DNA of 64,000 nt from the NCBI GenBank assembly GCA_963765295.1, contig CAVXVO010000008.1, forward strand, positions 124,001-188,000, in the 5' to 3' direction. The DNA is from PALSA-612 sp963765295 (lineage in GTDB: Bacteria; Actinomycetota; Thermoleophilia; Gaiellales; Gaiellaceae). A program made the position numbers and the translations under genes. Below the pieces are notes generated by a model. The model was not told the DNA's origin. It was given only the letters and a program-made list of their open reading frames with translations, and made no database searches. This document shows, piece after piece, positions 17,824 to 25,686 of this stretch. Each line of letters opens with the position of its first letter. Position 1 is the stretch's first letter.

Positions 17824-17979
17824 CGAGAGTTCCTCCTTTCGCCTTGTGCTTGTGGGCGCTTCTGTTGTCTTCAGTTCTACGGGGTGTCATCCCAAGTCCG
17901 GGCCAGGCCGACGCAAAGAAACGGAACAGACAGGTCAAGCCTCTGCACGTCGCCGCTGCCCAGGAGACACTCGGAGGGA

Positions 17980-17994
17980 ACCCCTATCAGGGGT
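17980..17994. promoter_or_regulatory. CsoR-like dyad upstream of the P-type ATPase
   Basis: Perfect 6-bp inverted repeat ACCCCT-ATC-AGGGGT, 110 bp before the ATPase start. CsoR/RcnR-family metal repressors bind pseudo-palindromes built on such ACCCC/GGGGT tracts, so this may be the metal-responsive operator. No csoR gene is visible in the window. Confidence 0.45.
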
Positions 17995-18104
17995 CAGGTG
18001 GAAGAACAGACCGGGTCGGGTCGTCGTGGTAGGTGCGGATGCCGGGTCGGTGTCTTCCACGATGCCGGGAGCGTGGCGCCGGCTGAGTATGGGCGGGAGG
18101 TTTG

Positions 18105-20009
18105 ATGACTCAGCGTTCGCTTGCTCTTGCCGCGCTGCTCGCTGTGTTGGGCGGCGGGCTGCTTCATCTCGTGGGCATGCCGGAGGCGGGGAACGCGCTG
18201 TGGGCGGTGCTGGTCGGGGTGATGCTTGTCCCGCTTGGTTGGTCCGTATTGCGTTCGCTTATGCGTGGGGACGTGGGCGTGGACGCGATCGCGTTGATCT
18301 CGATTGCGGGCGCGTTGGCTCTGAGGGAGTTTTTTGCAGGCGCCATGATCGCGTTGATGCTGGCGGGCGGGAACGCGCTTGAGGAGGTGGCCGGCAAGCG
18401 GGCGAGGCGGGCGTTGACCAAGCTCGTGGAGCGTGCGCCGCGGACAGCGCACCGCCGCCGTGGAGACACGGTCGAGGAAGTGCCCGTCGAGGAGGTCTCT
18501 GTCGGCGACGTCATCGTCGTGCGGGCTGGTGAGGTCATCCCGGCGGACGGCATTGTCGTCGGCCAGGACGCGGTCTTGGACGAGTCGGCGCTGACTGGTG
18601 AGCCTCTGCCCGCGACCTACGGCCGGGGCGAGCCGATTCGTAGCGGCACGGCCAACGCCGGCGACGTCTTCGAGTTGCGCGTCGTCCGTCCCGCCGGCGA
18701 CAGCGCCTATGCCGCGCTTGTCCGGCTTGTGCGTGAGGCGGAGACGCAGCAGGCGCCGTTCGTGCGCCTCGCTGACCGGTATGCGCTCCTTTTCCTGCCG
18801 GTGACGGCGGCCGTCGCCGCGCTCGCTTGGGCTCTGTCGGGTGACCCCGTCCGTGCGCTCTCGGTCTTCGTCGTTGCCACGCCGTGCCCGCTGATTTTGG
18901 CAGCGCCGATCGCGCTCCTGTCAGGGGTTTCGCGCGCAGCACGCGCAGGCGTGATCGTGAAAGGGGCCGGCGTCGTCGAGAAACTCGGCCGCGTGCGCAC
19001 CGCACTGCTCGACAAGACGGGCACCTTGACGCTGGGAACGGCCGAGATCGAGCGCGTCGTTTGCCTCGACGGCGTCGGACGCGATGAGCTGCTGCGCCTG
19101 GCAGCGTCGCTCGACCAGCTCTCGGCACACGCGTTGGCGGAAGCCCTGGTGCGCGGCGCCGAGAAGCGCGGCCAGGTGCTGAGCTTTCCAGAACGTGTTG
19201 AGGAGCGGCCGGGGAAAGGGATCGAGGGCCTCGTCGATGGCCGTCGCGTCGCGGTCGGGAGTGCCGGCTGGCTGAGCGACCGCGGCTATGACTCGACAGC
19301 AATGAGTCTGCTCGCGCTCGACGACGGGGACCTGGGCGGCCGCTCACGAGTGCTGGTCGGCGTCGACGGCCGCCTCGCCGGCGCCGTTGTTCTCGCCGAC
19401 CGGCCGCGAGAGGACGCAAGCGAACTCGCGTCCGCACTGCGGCGGGCGGGCATCCGGCACGTGGCGATGGTGACCGGCGACCGGGAAGCCGTCGCCACTG
19501 AGATCGGCGGACGCCTCGGGATCGACCGTGTCTACGCCGAGCACTCGCCCGAGCAGAAACTCGAGGTCGTTCGTGCGATACAAGCGAACCCCGAACTCGC
19601 CCCGGTGATGATGGTCGGAGACGGCATCAACGACGCGCCCGCACTCGCGCTCGCCGATGTCGGAATCGCAATGGGTGTCGCCGGGGCGACGATCGCCTCC
19701 GAGACCGCCGACGCAGTGATCGTCGTCGACCGCGTCGACCGCGTCGCCGACGCCGTCGCCATCGGCCGGCGCTCGCTCCACATCGCCGTCCAGAGCGTCA
19801 TCGCCGGCCTCGCCCTCAGCCTCATCGCCATGGTCTTCGCGGCCTTCGGCTTCATACCGCCCGCCTTCGGCGCCCTCCTACAAGAAGCAATCGACGTCGC
19901 CGTGATCCTGAACGCTCTCCGCGCGCTCCGCGAAGGCAGCAACCCCACCACCCAAACCCTCTCCCAAAGGAAAGCCCCTCTCTTCCCCGACACCTCCCAC
20001 GCCCACTGA
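18105..20009 (+). CDS. Heavy-metal transporting P1B-type ATPase
   Basis: 634 residues from ATG 18105 (GGGAGG 5 bases upstream). No N-terminal metal-binding domain. Landmarks in order: actuator loop DESALTGEPLP, the transmembrane metal motif ATPCPLILAAPIAL (TPC rather than CPC or SPC), phosphorylation site DKTGTLT, and hinge GDGINDAPALALADVG. The SEHPLA nucleotide-site motif is SAHALA here, so the usual His-Pro pair is lost. TPC occurs in a minor P1B group linked to nickel/iron; the metal cannot be fixed from sequence. It has a dyad of CsoR type upstream. Confidence 0.92.
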   Translation: MTQRSLALAALLAVLGGGLLHLVGMPEAGNALWAVLVGVMLVPLGWSVLRSLMRGDVGVDAIALISIAGALALREFFAGAMIALMLAGGNALEEVAGKRARRALTKLVERAPRTAHRRRGDTVEEVPVEEVSVGDVIVVRAGEVIPADGIVVGQDAVLDESALTGEPLPATYGRGEPIRSGTANAGDVFELRVVRPAGDSAYAALVRLVREAETQQAPFVRLADRYALLFLPVTAAVAALAWALSGDPVRALSVFVVATPCPLILAAPIALLSGVSRAARAGVIVKGAGVVEKLGRVRTALLDKTGTLTLGTAEIERVVCLDGVGRDELLRLAASLDQLSAHALAEALVRGAEKRGQVLSFPERVEERPGKGIEGLVDGRRVAVGSAGWLSDRGYDSTAMSLLALDDGDLGGRSRVLVGVDGRLAGAVVLADRPREDASELASALRRAGIRHVAMVTGDREAVATEIGGRLGIDRVYAEHSPEQKLEVVRAIQANPELAPVMMVGDGINDAPALALADVGIAMGVAGATIASETADAVIVVDRVDRVADAVAIGRRSLHIAVQSVIAGLALSLIAMVFAAFGFIPPAFGALLQEAIDVAVILNALRALREGSNPTTQTLSQRKAPLFPDTSHAH

Positions 20010-20423
20010 ACGCACCCTCCCCCAGAGAGCATGCACTCCATGCACTCCTCGAACGATTGGGTGCGAGCGCAGCCGCGGGCGCAGGAGGGCAAGAGGAGAC
20101 GGCTGGCTCGGTCTGGTCGAGGGTGAACAGGCGCTTGAGGCCGGCGGCGGTACGAGTGAGGACACCACCGGCGATGTCGCTGCTCGTCGGATCGTCAGGT
20201 CGCGCGATCGGGGTTGACCGCAACGAGCCGCTTCTCGGTGAGGCGATCCGCCGCTCTCGTCACTTGGCGGCTGGCGTCAAGCGACGGCTGCACACTGCTG
20301 CGGGGGTCGCGGCCGAACTTCCAGCAAACCGAGCCCGGCTTTCCCACCGCGTCGGTGGCCACAACGATCGGTCTAGGAAACCCGCAGCCGTCAGGCCGCG
20401 AGCTGCGGTCCGCTAGGCAGCCA
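20010..20423. other. Region without a confident gene
   Basis: Several translations exist on both strands but none has a domain, signal peptide or ribosome site. One minus-strand stretch (SRQVTRAADRLTEKRLVAV) faintly recalls a MarR recognition helix and may be a relic. Confidence 0.4.
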
Positions 20424-21269
20424 TCATCGCGCGCGAAGGTCGGCGAGAGTAACAAATTGGTAGCCACGCACCCGGACGTCGTGGATGATCGTCTTCAGTG
20501 CATTCGCGTCAAGAGTCGATCCGTCTGCGGGGTTGGCCCCGACGTGCATGAGGACGATCTCACCCGGGCTCAATCCAGCCAGAGCATGCGAAACGACGCT
20601 GTGCACGCTCTGCCCTCCGGAGGTTCCCTCCCAACCAAGTGTGTCAACCGTCCAACCGACCGCCGTGTACCCGGCCCGATTGACCAGGCGCAGGGTGTTC
20701 GCATTGCTGGATCCGTACGGGAAGCGAAACAGCCGGCCTAGCGGTCGACCGACGACGCGTTCGATCGTCTGTTGCGCCTTGACGACCTCGTTCGCGACCT
20801 TGGCGGGCGAGAGCTTCAGCAGGTCCGAGTGATCGTAGGTGTGGTTGCCGACCGGGTAGCGGACGGCGATCAACCGCGCCCAGGATGGGAACAGTTCGGC
20901 GAAGCGGCCGGTCATGAAGAACGTGGCCGGCGCGCCCGTCTGCCGGAGCGTGTCGAGGATCTTCGGTACTCCACCGGCACCGGCGCCCGCGTCGAACGTG
21001 AGCGCGACTACATGTTTCTGGGTGTGGAGACGGACGAAGACCTCCCCGGTGAGCACGCGAGCTGGTGCAGGTACGGATGACTTCAGTGCGGGAGTCGGCG
21101 GCGCGGGCTGGGGTGGCGCCGCGATTGTCGCCGGGGCGGCCGCCGCCGCCGGGGTCGTGTCCGACTTCGCAGAGGAGGTAGGGCGCACCAAGTGCGTGCC
21201 ACCGCACGCCGTTGTGAGCGCGGCTGCCGCCAGCGGTATTGCTGCCAATGCCCAGCTTCGTCGCTTCAC
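20424..21269 (-). CDS. Polysaccharide deacetylase (NodB domain), lipoprotein
   Basis: 281 residues from GTG 21269, which overlaps the stop of the upstream amidase gene (ATGTGA). Lipoprotein signal ending ALTTAC (Cys 22), a Pro/Ala-rich linker, then the NodB fold: VVALTFDAGAG (the usual TFDDG has Ala for the second Asp, seen in some relatives), zinc-type HTYDHSDL, RFPYGSSN, VDTLGWEG and IVLMHVG. It would remove acetyl groups from peptidoglycan or chitin-like glycans outside the membrane. Paired with an amidase, it belongs to wall remodelling. Confidence 0.9.
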   Translation of the reverse strand: MKRRSWALAAIPLAAAALTTACGGTHLVRPTSSAKSDTTPAAAAAPATIAAPPQPAPPTPALKSSVPAPARVLTGEVFVRLHTQKHVVALTFDAGAGAGGVPKILDTLRQTGAPATFFMTGRFAELFPSWARLIAVRYPVGNHTYDHSDLLKLSPAKVANEVVKAQQTIERVVGRPLGRLFRFPYGSSNANTLRLVNRAGYTAVGWTVDTLGWEGTSGGQSVHSVVSHALAGLSPGEIVLMHVGANPADGSTLDANALKTIIHDVRVRGYQFVTLADLRAR

Positions 21270-22177
21270 ATCGCTCGTCCCTGGCGGAAGTAGGCGCCGA
21301 CGGCCTTGACGAGGCCGCGAGCGAGAGCGAGTTGCCCTGCTTGGCTGGTCGCGATCCTCGCCTCGAGTGGGTTGCTCAGGAAGAGCGGCTCGACGATGGC
21401 GGCCGGCATCTGGCTCGGGTAGCGAAACCAGGGCCTGCGCGCAGGCCCGAGCTCGAGCCAGTGGCCGTATGCCGCGCCCTGCGTGGTGAACGCCGGCGCC
21501 CCAGTCCCGTGATCGTCGAGAACGCCGCGGTCGGGCACCGTCCACCCTGCCACCCGCAGGCTGGTGACCACCATATGCTGGATGAGGGTCGCGAACACGC
21601 GATTGCGCTCACCGAAGAGGCGGTCACGACAGTAGATCGTCTCCGCCCCCGCCACCGAGCGGTCCCCGAACGCGTCCATGTGGATCCCGACCAGCACGCT
21701 CGCCCGCGCAGTGTTCGCGCACAGGTTGCGGGCGGCGAGGTCTCGGTGCACGCCGGGCGCTGTCAGGAGATTGCCGCGCCTGTCTGCCTTTCCGAGTCGG
21801 GCAACGGTTGAATCGCGCACTCGGGACATGACGACGCGGAAACCCGCCTGGCGGAGCAGGGCGAGGGCGCGCAGACCGACGGTGAGCGACACGTTCTTCT
21901 CGGCGACCGTTCGATCCGAGATGGTCACGAGCGCTCCCGGGTCGATACCGCCATGTCCCGGATCGAGAAAGACCTCGTGCCCGTTCCACCGCCCGACCGG
22001 CGGATAGGCAACGCACGCGCCCGGCTGGAAGCGGATCGGCCCGCCACGGCCAACCAACCACGAGACAGGCCTACGCGTCGCGTCGCTCGATGCAGGCGCC
22101 TGCGACCTGGCTGCCATCCCGATCAGGGCGACGGCCAGCACGGGCGTCACCGCGACTACTTCAGGTCGAGCCCTCAT
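21266..22177 (-). CDS. N-acetylmuramoyl-L-alanine amidase (Amidase_3)
   Basis: 303 residues with an N-terminal signal anchor. Zinc ligands: His in EVFLDPGHGGIDPG, the Glu of AEKN, His in VLVGIHMDA (usually SIHxNA), and the catalytic Glu in AAIVEPLFLSNPLEA. It cleaves the amide between MurNAc and the stem peptide. First gene of a two-gene operon with the deacetylase. Confidence 0.88.
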   Translation of the reverse strand: MRARPEVVAVTPVLAVALIGMAARSQAPASSDATRRPVSWLVGRGGPIRFQPGACVAYPPVGRWNGHEVFLDPGHGGIDPGALVTISDRTVAEKNVSLTVGLRALALLRQAGFRVVMSRVRDSTVARLGKADRRGNLLTAPGVHRDLAARNLCANTARASVLVGIHMDAFGDRSVAGAETIYCRDRLFGERNRVFATLIQHMVVTSLRVAGWTVPDRGVLDDHGTGAPAFTTQGAAYGHWLELGPARRPWFRYPSQMPAAIVEPLFLSNPLEARIATSQAGQLALARGLVKAVGAYFRQGRAM

Positions 22178-22188
22178 CCCGAGCCCCT

Positions 22189-22617
22189 CTAGAACAAAAC
22201 GTCGATCGGACCCAGAGCCGACCGGTCGCCTCGCGACCGCTGGACTGGGTGGCTGGCGAATGGGGTGGGCAGGGTGCCGCCATGGATCCTGCCAGCGCCG
22301 GCGGCCACCTGTTCGATCGGCCAGACGACTTCGATGTCAAGGGTTCCACGCTTGAAGGAGTGGTTCACGATCGTGAACGGAGACCCTGCGGGCTGGAGGT
22401 CGTGCGTGTGGATGAAGGCGTGGAGTTCTCTGAGTGCGTCGTGGACGAACTGGGCCGCTCGGCGTTGGCTGGTATGTGCTCGGATGGCGAGAATCGGCTG
22501 ACCGCTGTAACTGGTGCGTGGGTGGGCGCGGCGTGAGGAGGGCGTACGGGGTGCGCTCGTACGGCCGTCGGCGGGCTGTGAGCGGATCCTGGGGAAAGTC
22601 GAGGCTGGAGGAGGCAC
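22189..22617 (-). CDS. GyrI-like small-molecule-binding domain protein (possibly degenerate)
   Basis: About 142 residues if read from GTG 22617. From residue ~45: GQPILAIRAHTSQRRA, then ALRELHAFIHTHDLQPAG, SPFTIVNHSFKRGTLDIEV and WPIEQVAAGAGRIHGGTLP, the pattern of GyrI-like effector-binding domains. The first ~40 residues look non-coding and the end lacks the usual last strand, so it may be a truncated relic. It lies 17 bp downstream of the ABC membrane protein on the same strand. Confidence 0.5.
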   Translation of the reverse strand: MPPPASTFPRIRSQPADGRTSAPRTPSSRRAHPRTSYSGQPILAIRAHTSQRRAAQFVHDALRELHAFIHTHDLQPAGSPFTIVNHSFKRGTLDIEVVWPIEQVAAGAGRIHGGTLPTPFASHPVQRSRGDRSALGPIDVLF

Positions 22618-22634
22618 GGGTTCTTTCCTTTCCG

Positions 22635-23612
22635 TCAGGCCGCGAGTAAGCTTGATGGGGCTGTCTGGGTACCCGGTTGTGACGGGTCGATGAGCTCGAG
22701 GCAGCGGTTGATGGCGCCGCGGACTGACTGCATGCCGAGGCTGAGGTCGACGAGACCGTCGAAGCCGTAGAAACAACGGGCCGCGAGCAGGTAAAGAGTG
22801 AGCAGCGTGCCGGCGCGGTAACTGCCGGCCGATGCTGCGGCGATGACGACGACGATCGGCCCCAGCTTGGCGAGCGCACCCGAGATGTGCACGTTGGATG
22901 CCTGGATCCAGCCGAGGTGGACTTCCGCGCGCAGTAGCCGCTCGGCCACAGTGGAGAAGCGGGTTCGCCCTGCCAGGTCTCCCGTTCGGCCGAGTTCTTG
23001 TGTGAGCGTGCCTGTCAGTTCCTCGAGTTGTTCCTGGCGCTGCTGGCCGGCGCTCGCGGCCGGTTCCTGCATACGCCGGGTTGCGAGCCAGGTCGCTACC
23101 AGCAGCGGCACGACCACGGGGATCGCCCAAGGTTCCATCAGGCCGAGCACGATCAGCGCCGTTCCGAGTTCGACGATCAGCATCGAGCCGGTGTCCAGGG
23201 CGTAGACCGTGACCCGCTCGAACGTCTCCACGTCGGAGATGAATCGAGAAGGCAGTCCTTCGCTGTCCGCGCGGTCGCTTGCTGGCCGGCGCATCACGCT
23301 GTCGTACATCCGCAGACGCAGATTCCGATACAACCGTCCGCTATTGCGCGCATAGAGGCCGTCGGAGCCGATGTAGGCGGCAGCCTCAAGGACGATCGCG
23401 CCCGCGAGCAGGCCGGCCCAGAGAGCGTCTTCGGGCTTGACCCCGTGCCGTTCGACTAGGTCGTTGATCAGGTAGCCGAGCGTGATCGGCGGCACCAACC
23501 CGGCCAGCGAGCCGAGCACGCTCAACCCGACCATCGCCGCCAACCCCGCCCGCAGCGGACGCAACAGCGACAGCACACGCCGCCACGGAATCGACTCGGG
23601 CGATCCAGACAT
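22635..23612 (-). CDS. ABC-exporter transmembrane domain without an ATPase domain
   Basis: 325 residues with six predicted helices and the ABC_membrane signatures (GYLINDLVERHG, RLYRNLRLRMYDSVMR, GLPSRFISDVETFERV). Exporters of this class usually continue for another ~250 residues with Walker A/B; here the chain stops after PSQPGTQTAPSSLLAA and no ATPase gene follows. Either the ATPase is supplied from elsewhere or the gene lost its second half. It lies downstream of lysine-rich peptide gene B on the same strand. Confidence 0.8.
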   Translation of the reverse strand: MSGSPESIPWRRVLSLLRPLRAGLAAMVGLSVLGSLAGLVPPITLGYLINDLVERHGVKPEDALWAGLLAGAIVLEAAAYIGSDGLYARNSGRLYRNLRLRMYDSVMRRPASDRADSEGLPSRFISDVETFERVTVYALDTGSMLIVELGTALIVLGLMEPWAIPVVVPLLVATWLATRRMQEPAASAGQQRQEQLEELTGTLTQELGRTGDLAGRTRFSTVAERLLRAEVHLGWIQASNVHISGALAKLGPIVVVIAAASAGSYRAGTLLTLYLLAARCFYGFDGLVDLSLGMQSVRGAINRCLELIDPSQPGTQTAPSSLLAA

Positions 23613-23662
23613 CCAGACTCCTCCGGCTCAGACGGAACTGCCGAGCGGCCGTACGACTGACG

Positions 23663-23712
23663 GCGGGCTGCGTCTACCGACCGCGAGAAGCGAGCAGGCA
23701 GACGCAGCCCGC
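23663..23712. terminator. Hairpin following lysine-rich peptide gene B
   Basis: 13-bp perfect stem: GCGGGCTGCGTCT (23663-23675) and its complement at 23700-23712. It lies 14 bases past the stop of peptide gene B and shares the GCGGGCTGCG core with the other two hairpins although its loop differs. Confidence 0.7.
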
Positions 23713-23726
23713 ATCGCTCGAGCGGC

Positions 23727-23801
23727 TTAGATCTCGCGCTTCTCCTTCTTGACGCCCTTCTCCTTGCGCTCTTCCTTCTTCGGAAGCGGCTTCTTCGCCA
23801 C
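23727..23801 (-). CDS. 24-residue lysine-rich peptide, diverged copy B
   Basis: GTG 23801 preceded by GGAAGGGAGG; 24 codons then TAA. It reads AKKPLPKKEERKEKGVKK after the start and ends EKREI: same length and plan as copies A and C (KK near the start, the RKEKG core in common, a KRE/KRD end), with about half the residues changed. Conservation of plan with diverged codons indicates selection on the peptide. Function unknown. Confidence 0.65.
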   Translation of the reverse strand: MAKKPLPKKEERKEKGVKKEKREI

Positions 23802-24017
23802 GGAAAATCCCTCCCTTCCTACACTCACGGGCCCATCAATCACGCCCACCAAAAACCCAGGCGCGCAAGGCCCTCTGCGACTCCACGATGACCGCCCACG
23901 GGCTTCCCGCCATCCGGGTAGCTCCCGACCGACGCTGCCCGAAACTACCGATACGTTGCTCCGGGGTCCGCTTACCGTCGCGAGCGCCGGCTGGCATGCT
24001 CGGCTCGGAGCACGTGT

Positions 24018-24063
24018 GCGGGCTGCGCATACGACCTCAGTTGGGTCGGTAGGCGCAGCCCGC
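24018..24063. terminator. Hairpin following lysine-rich peptide gene C
   Basis: Perfect 11-bp stem GCGGGCTGCGC / GCGCAGCCCGC with a nested CGACC/GGTCG step, 14 bases past the peptide stop. Confidence 0.7.
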
Positions 24064-24077
24064 GCTCGCTGGGAGAC

Positions 24078-24152
24078 TTAGACGTCGCGCTTCTCGCGCG
24101 TGTCCTTCTTGCCTTTTTCCTTCCGGTCGTCCTTCTTCGTCTTCTTCGGCAT
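24078..24152 (-). CDS. 24-residue lysine-rich peptide, copy C
   Basis: ATG 24152 with AAGGAGG upstream. The product is residue-for-residue identical to copy A; the one base change inside the gene is silent (GAT/GAC). Part of the 258-bp repeat. Upstream sequence (to 24270) is conserved with copy A and presumably holds the promoter. Confidence 0.65.
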   Translation of the reverse strand: MPKKTKKDDRKEKGKKDTREKRDV

Positions 24153-24393
24153 CGAGAGTTCCTCCTTTCGCCTTGTGCTTGTGGGCGCTCGTGTCGTCTG
24201 CATTTCTACGGTGTGCCATCCCAAGCCCGGGCCAGGCCAACGCAAAGAAACGGACCAGAAGCGTCAAGCCCCCCTGGCCCAGGTCGGGTCGGCCGGGGTG
24301 AGAGCGCGGGTGGCCCCCTTTCTGGCAGAAGCCTGTTGAGCGCGGCTTCGAGTTGGTTGACTGGCCAGTCGGGCGGGTGGTAGCTCGTTTGGC

Positions 24394-25677
24394 GTGGAGC
24401 TCGTTTTGGGCTGCGTAGTTCGCCGCAGGGGGCTCGGTGTACTGCCGGATGCCAGTTTGTTGTCCGTCGGGGAGTGTGGGTTGGAGCGAGTGCGTCGAGT
24501 CGCGAGACGTGAGGAGGAGTTGGCTGATTTCCTGCCACGCAGGCTTCATGCGCTTCGGTTCGGTGCGTTGTGCTTGAGGTCTGCGGATTGCCGTTGCTCG
24601 AACCGCCGATCGGTGTGGGGTGGTCGTGGTTTGCTCGTAGCGCTCGTGGCGGTCGTGGCCGTGTTCGGGGCTGTTGAAGGAGTTGCGAGTGGCTCAGGAG
24701 ATGGTGCTGGTGGTCTGCCGGCCGTCGTTCGGAGTTGGTCGCCGGCGCGGAACTCGCGTTGTGATCGTCCGCAGAGGAGCGTGCTTTCGTATCACTATCC
24801 GGTGAAGCCGTTCGATCGTCAGCATCCGATTCGGGGCAACTTCGGCGATCCGAGGACGTTGACGTCGGAGGGTTTCGGGGATACGGGCGCTGCTGACCCC
24901 GGGTCGTTCACGTTCCACAACGGCGTCGACATCTCGGCCGCAACTGGTACGCCGGTGTATCCCGTCGTATCAGGAATCGTCCGACTCCTTTCCGGGGACG
25001 CCGTCTCCGTCCGGACGGCCGACGGAAGGGCGTTCCAGTATTTCCACATCGCTCCCAGAGTCGCGTCGGGCAGCTATGTGACGGCGTACCGGACCGTGCT
25101 TGGCACGATCCGTCCGAGGTTCCAGCACGTCCACATGGCCGAAATCGACGCGTTCCGAGTCCACAACCCCGCCGATCCCGGACACCTCGAGCCGTATCAC
25201 GACCACACGCTGCCAAGCGTCGTCGAACTCCTCTTCACGGACGAGCACGGGTCCCGACTCGACCCATCGAGTCTCCATGGCCGCGTCCTCGTCGCCGCAG
25301 ACGCAATCGACACCCCTCCGGTGCCGGTACCGGGCATTTGGCAAGGCCACCCGGTCGCACCGGCCGTGATCTCCTGGCGGATCGTCTCCAGGGGGGTCAC
25401 ACTCAAGCCGCAGACGATCGTCGCTGACTTCCGCAAGACCGAGCCGCCAAACCGGGACTTTTGGCGGGTCTACGCCAGCGGGACATACCAGAACTTCCCC
25501 GTGTTCGCCAACACCTACTTCTTACAGCGGCCAGGTCGATACCTATTCAACCTGACCGGCAGACAGGCACTTGACACCCGCCGATACTCAAACGGGCGCG
25601 TCGGCATCACCGTCGACGTCGCCGATGTCTGCGGCAACAGCTCTTCAATCAGCCAGGCTGTCCAGATCGCCAACTAG
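24394..25677 (+). CDS. M23 (LytM-like) domain secreted protein
   Basis: 427 residues as the longest frame; the first ~70 look non-coding and the true start is probably just before the signal anchor LLVALVAVVAVFGAVEGVAS (e.g. GTG 24613). The domain at ~150-260 has FHNGVDISAATGTPVYPV (metal-type HxxxD) and QHVHMAEIDAF (HxH), as in M23 endopeptidases that cut peptidoglycan peptides. A beta-rich C-terminal domain of ~150 residues follows, ending VADVCGNSSSISQAV. Whether it is active is unproven. Confidence 0.7.
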   Translation: MELVLGCVVRRRGLGVLPDASLLSVGECGLERVRRVARREEELADFLPRRLHALRFGALCLRSADCRCSNRRSVWGGRGLLVALVAVVAVFGAVEGVASGSGDGAGGLPAVVRSWSPARNSRCDRPQRSVLSYHYPVKPFDRQHPIRGNFGDPRTLTSEGFGDTGAADPGSFTFHNGVDISAATGTPVYPVVSGIVRLLSGDAVSVRTADGRAFQYFHIAPRVASGSYVTAYRTVLGTIRPRFQHVHMAEIDAFRVHNPADPGHLEPYHDHTLPSVVELLFTDEHGSRLDPSSLHGRVLVAADAIDTPPVPVPGIWQGHPVAPAVISWRIVSRGVTLKPQTIVADFRKTEPPNRDFWRVYASGTYQNFPVFANTYFLQRPGRYLFNLTGRQALDTRRYSNGRVGITVDVADVCGNSSSISQAVQIAN

Positions 25678-25686
25678 ACGTCGGGC

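Larger units (their letters stand above)
17684..17941. repeat. 258-bp direct repeat, copy 1
   Basis: Near-identical to 24013-24270, with the same length and only scattered substitutions. It carries the hairpin, the 24-residue lysine-rich peptide gene, its AAGGAGG ribosome site and about 110 bp of upstream sequence, i.e. a complete expression unit. Confidence 0.85.
24013..24270. repeat. 258-bp direct repeat, copy 2
   Basis: Second copy of the unit at 17684-17941, same orientation, carrying peptide gene C, its hairpin and upstream region. It sits 212 bp from peptide gene B, so B and C are tandem. Confidence 0.85.
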
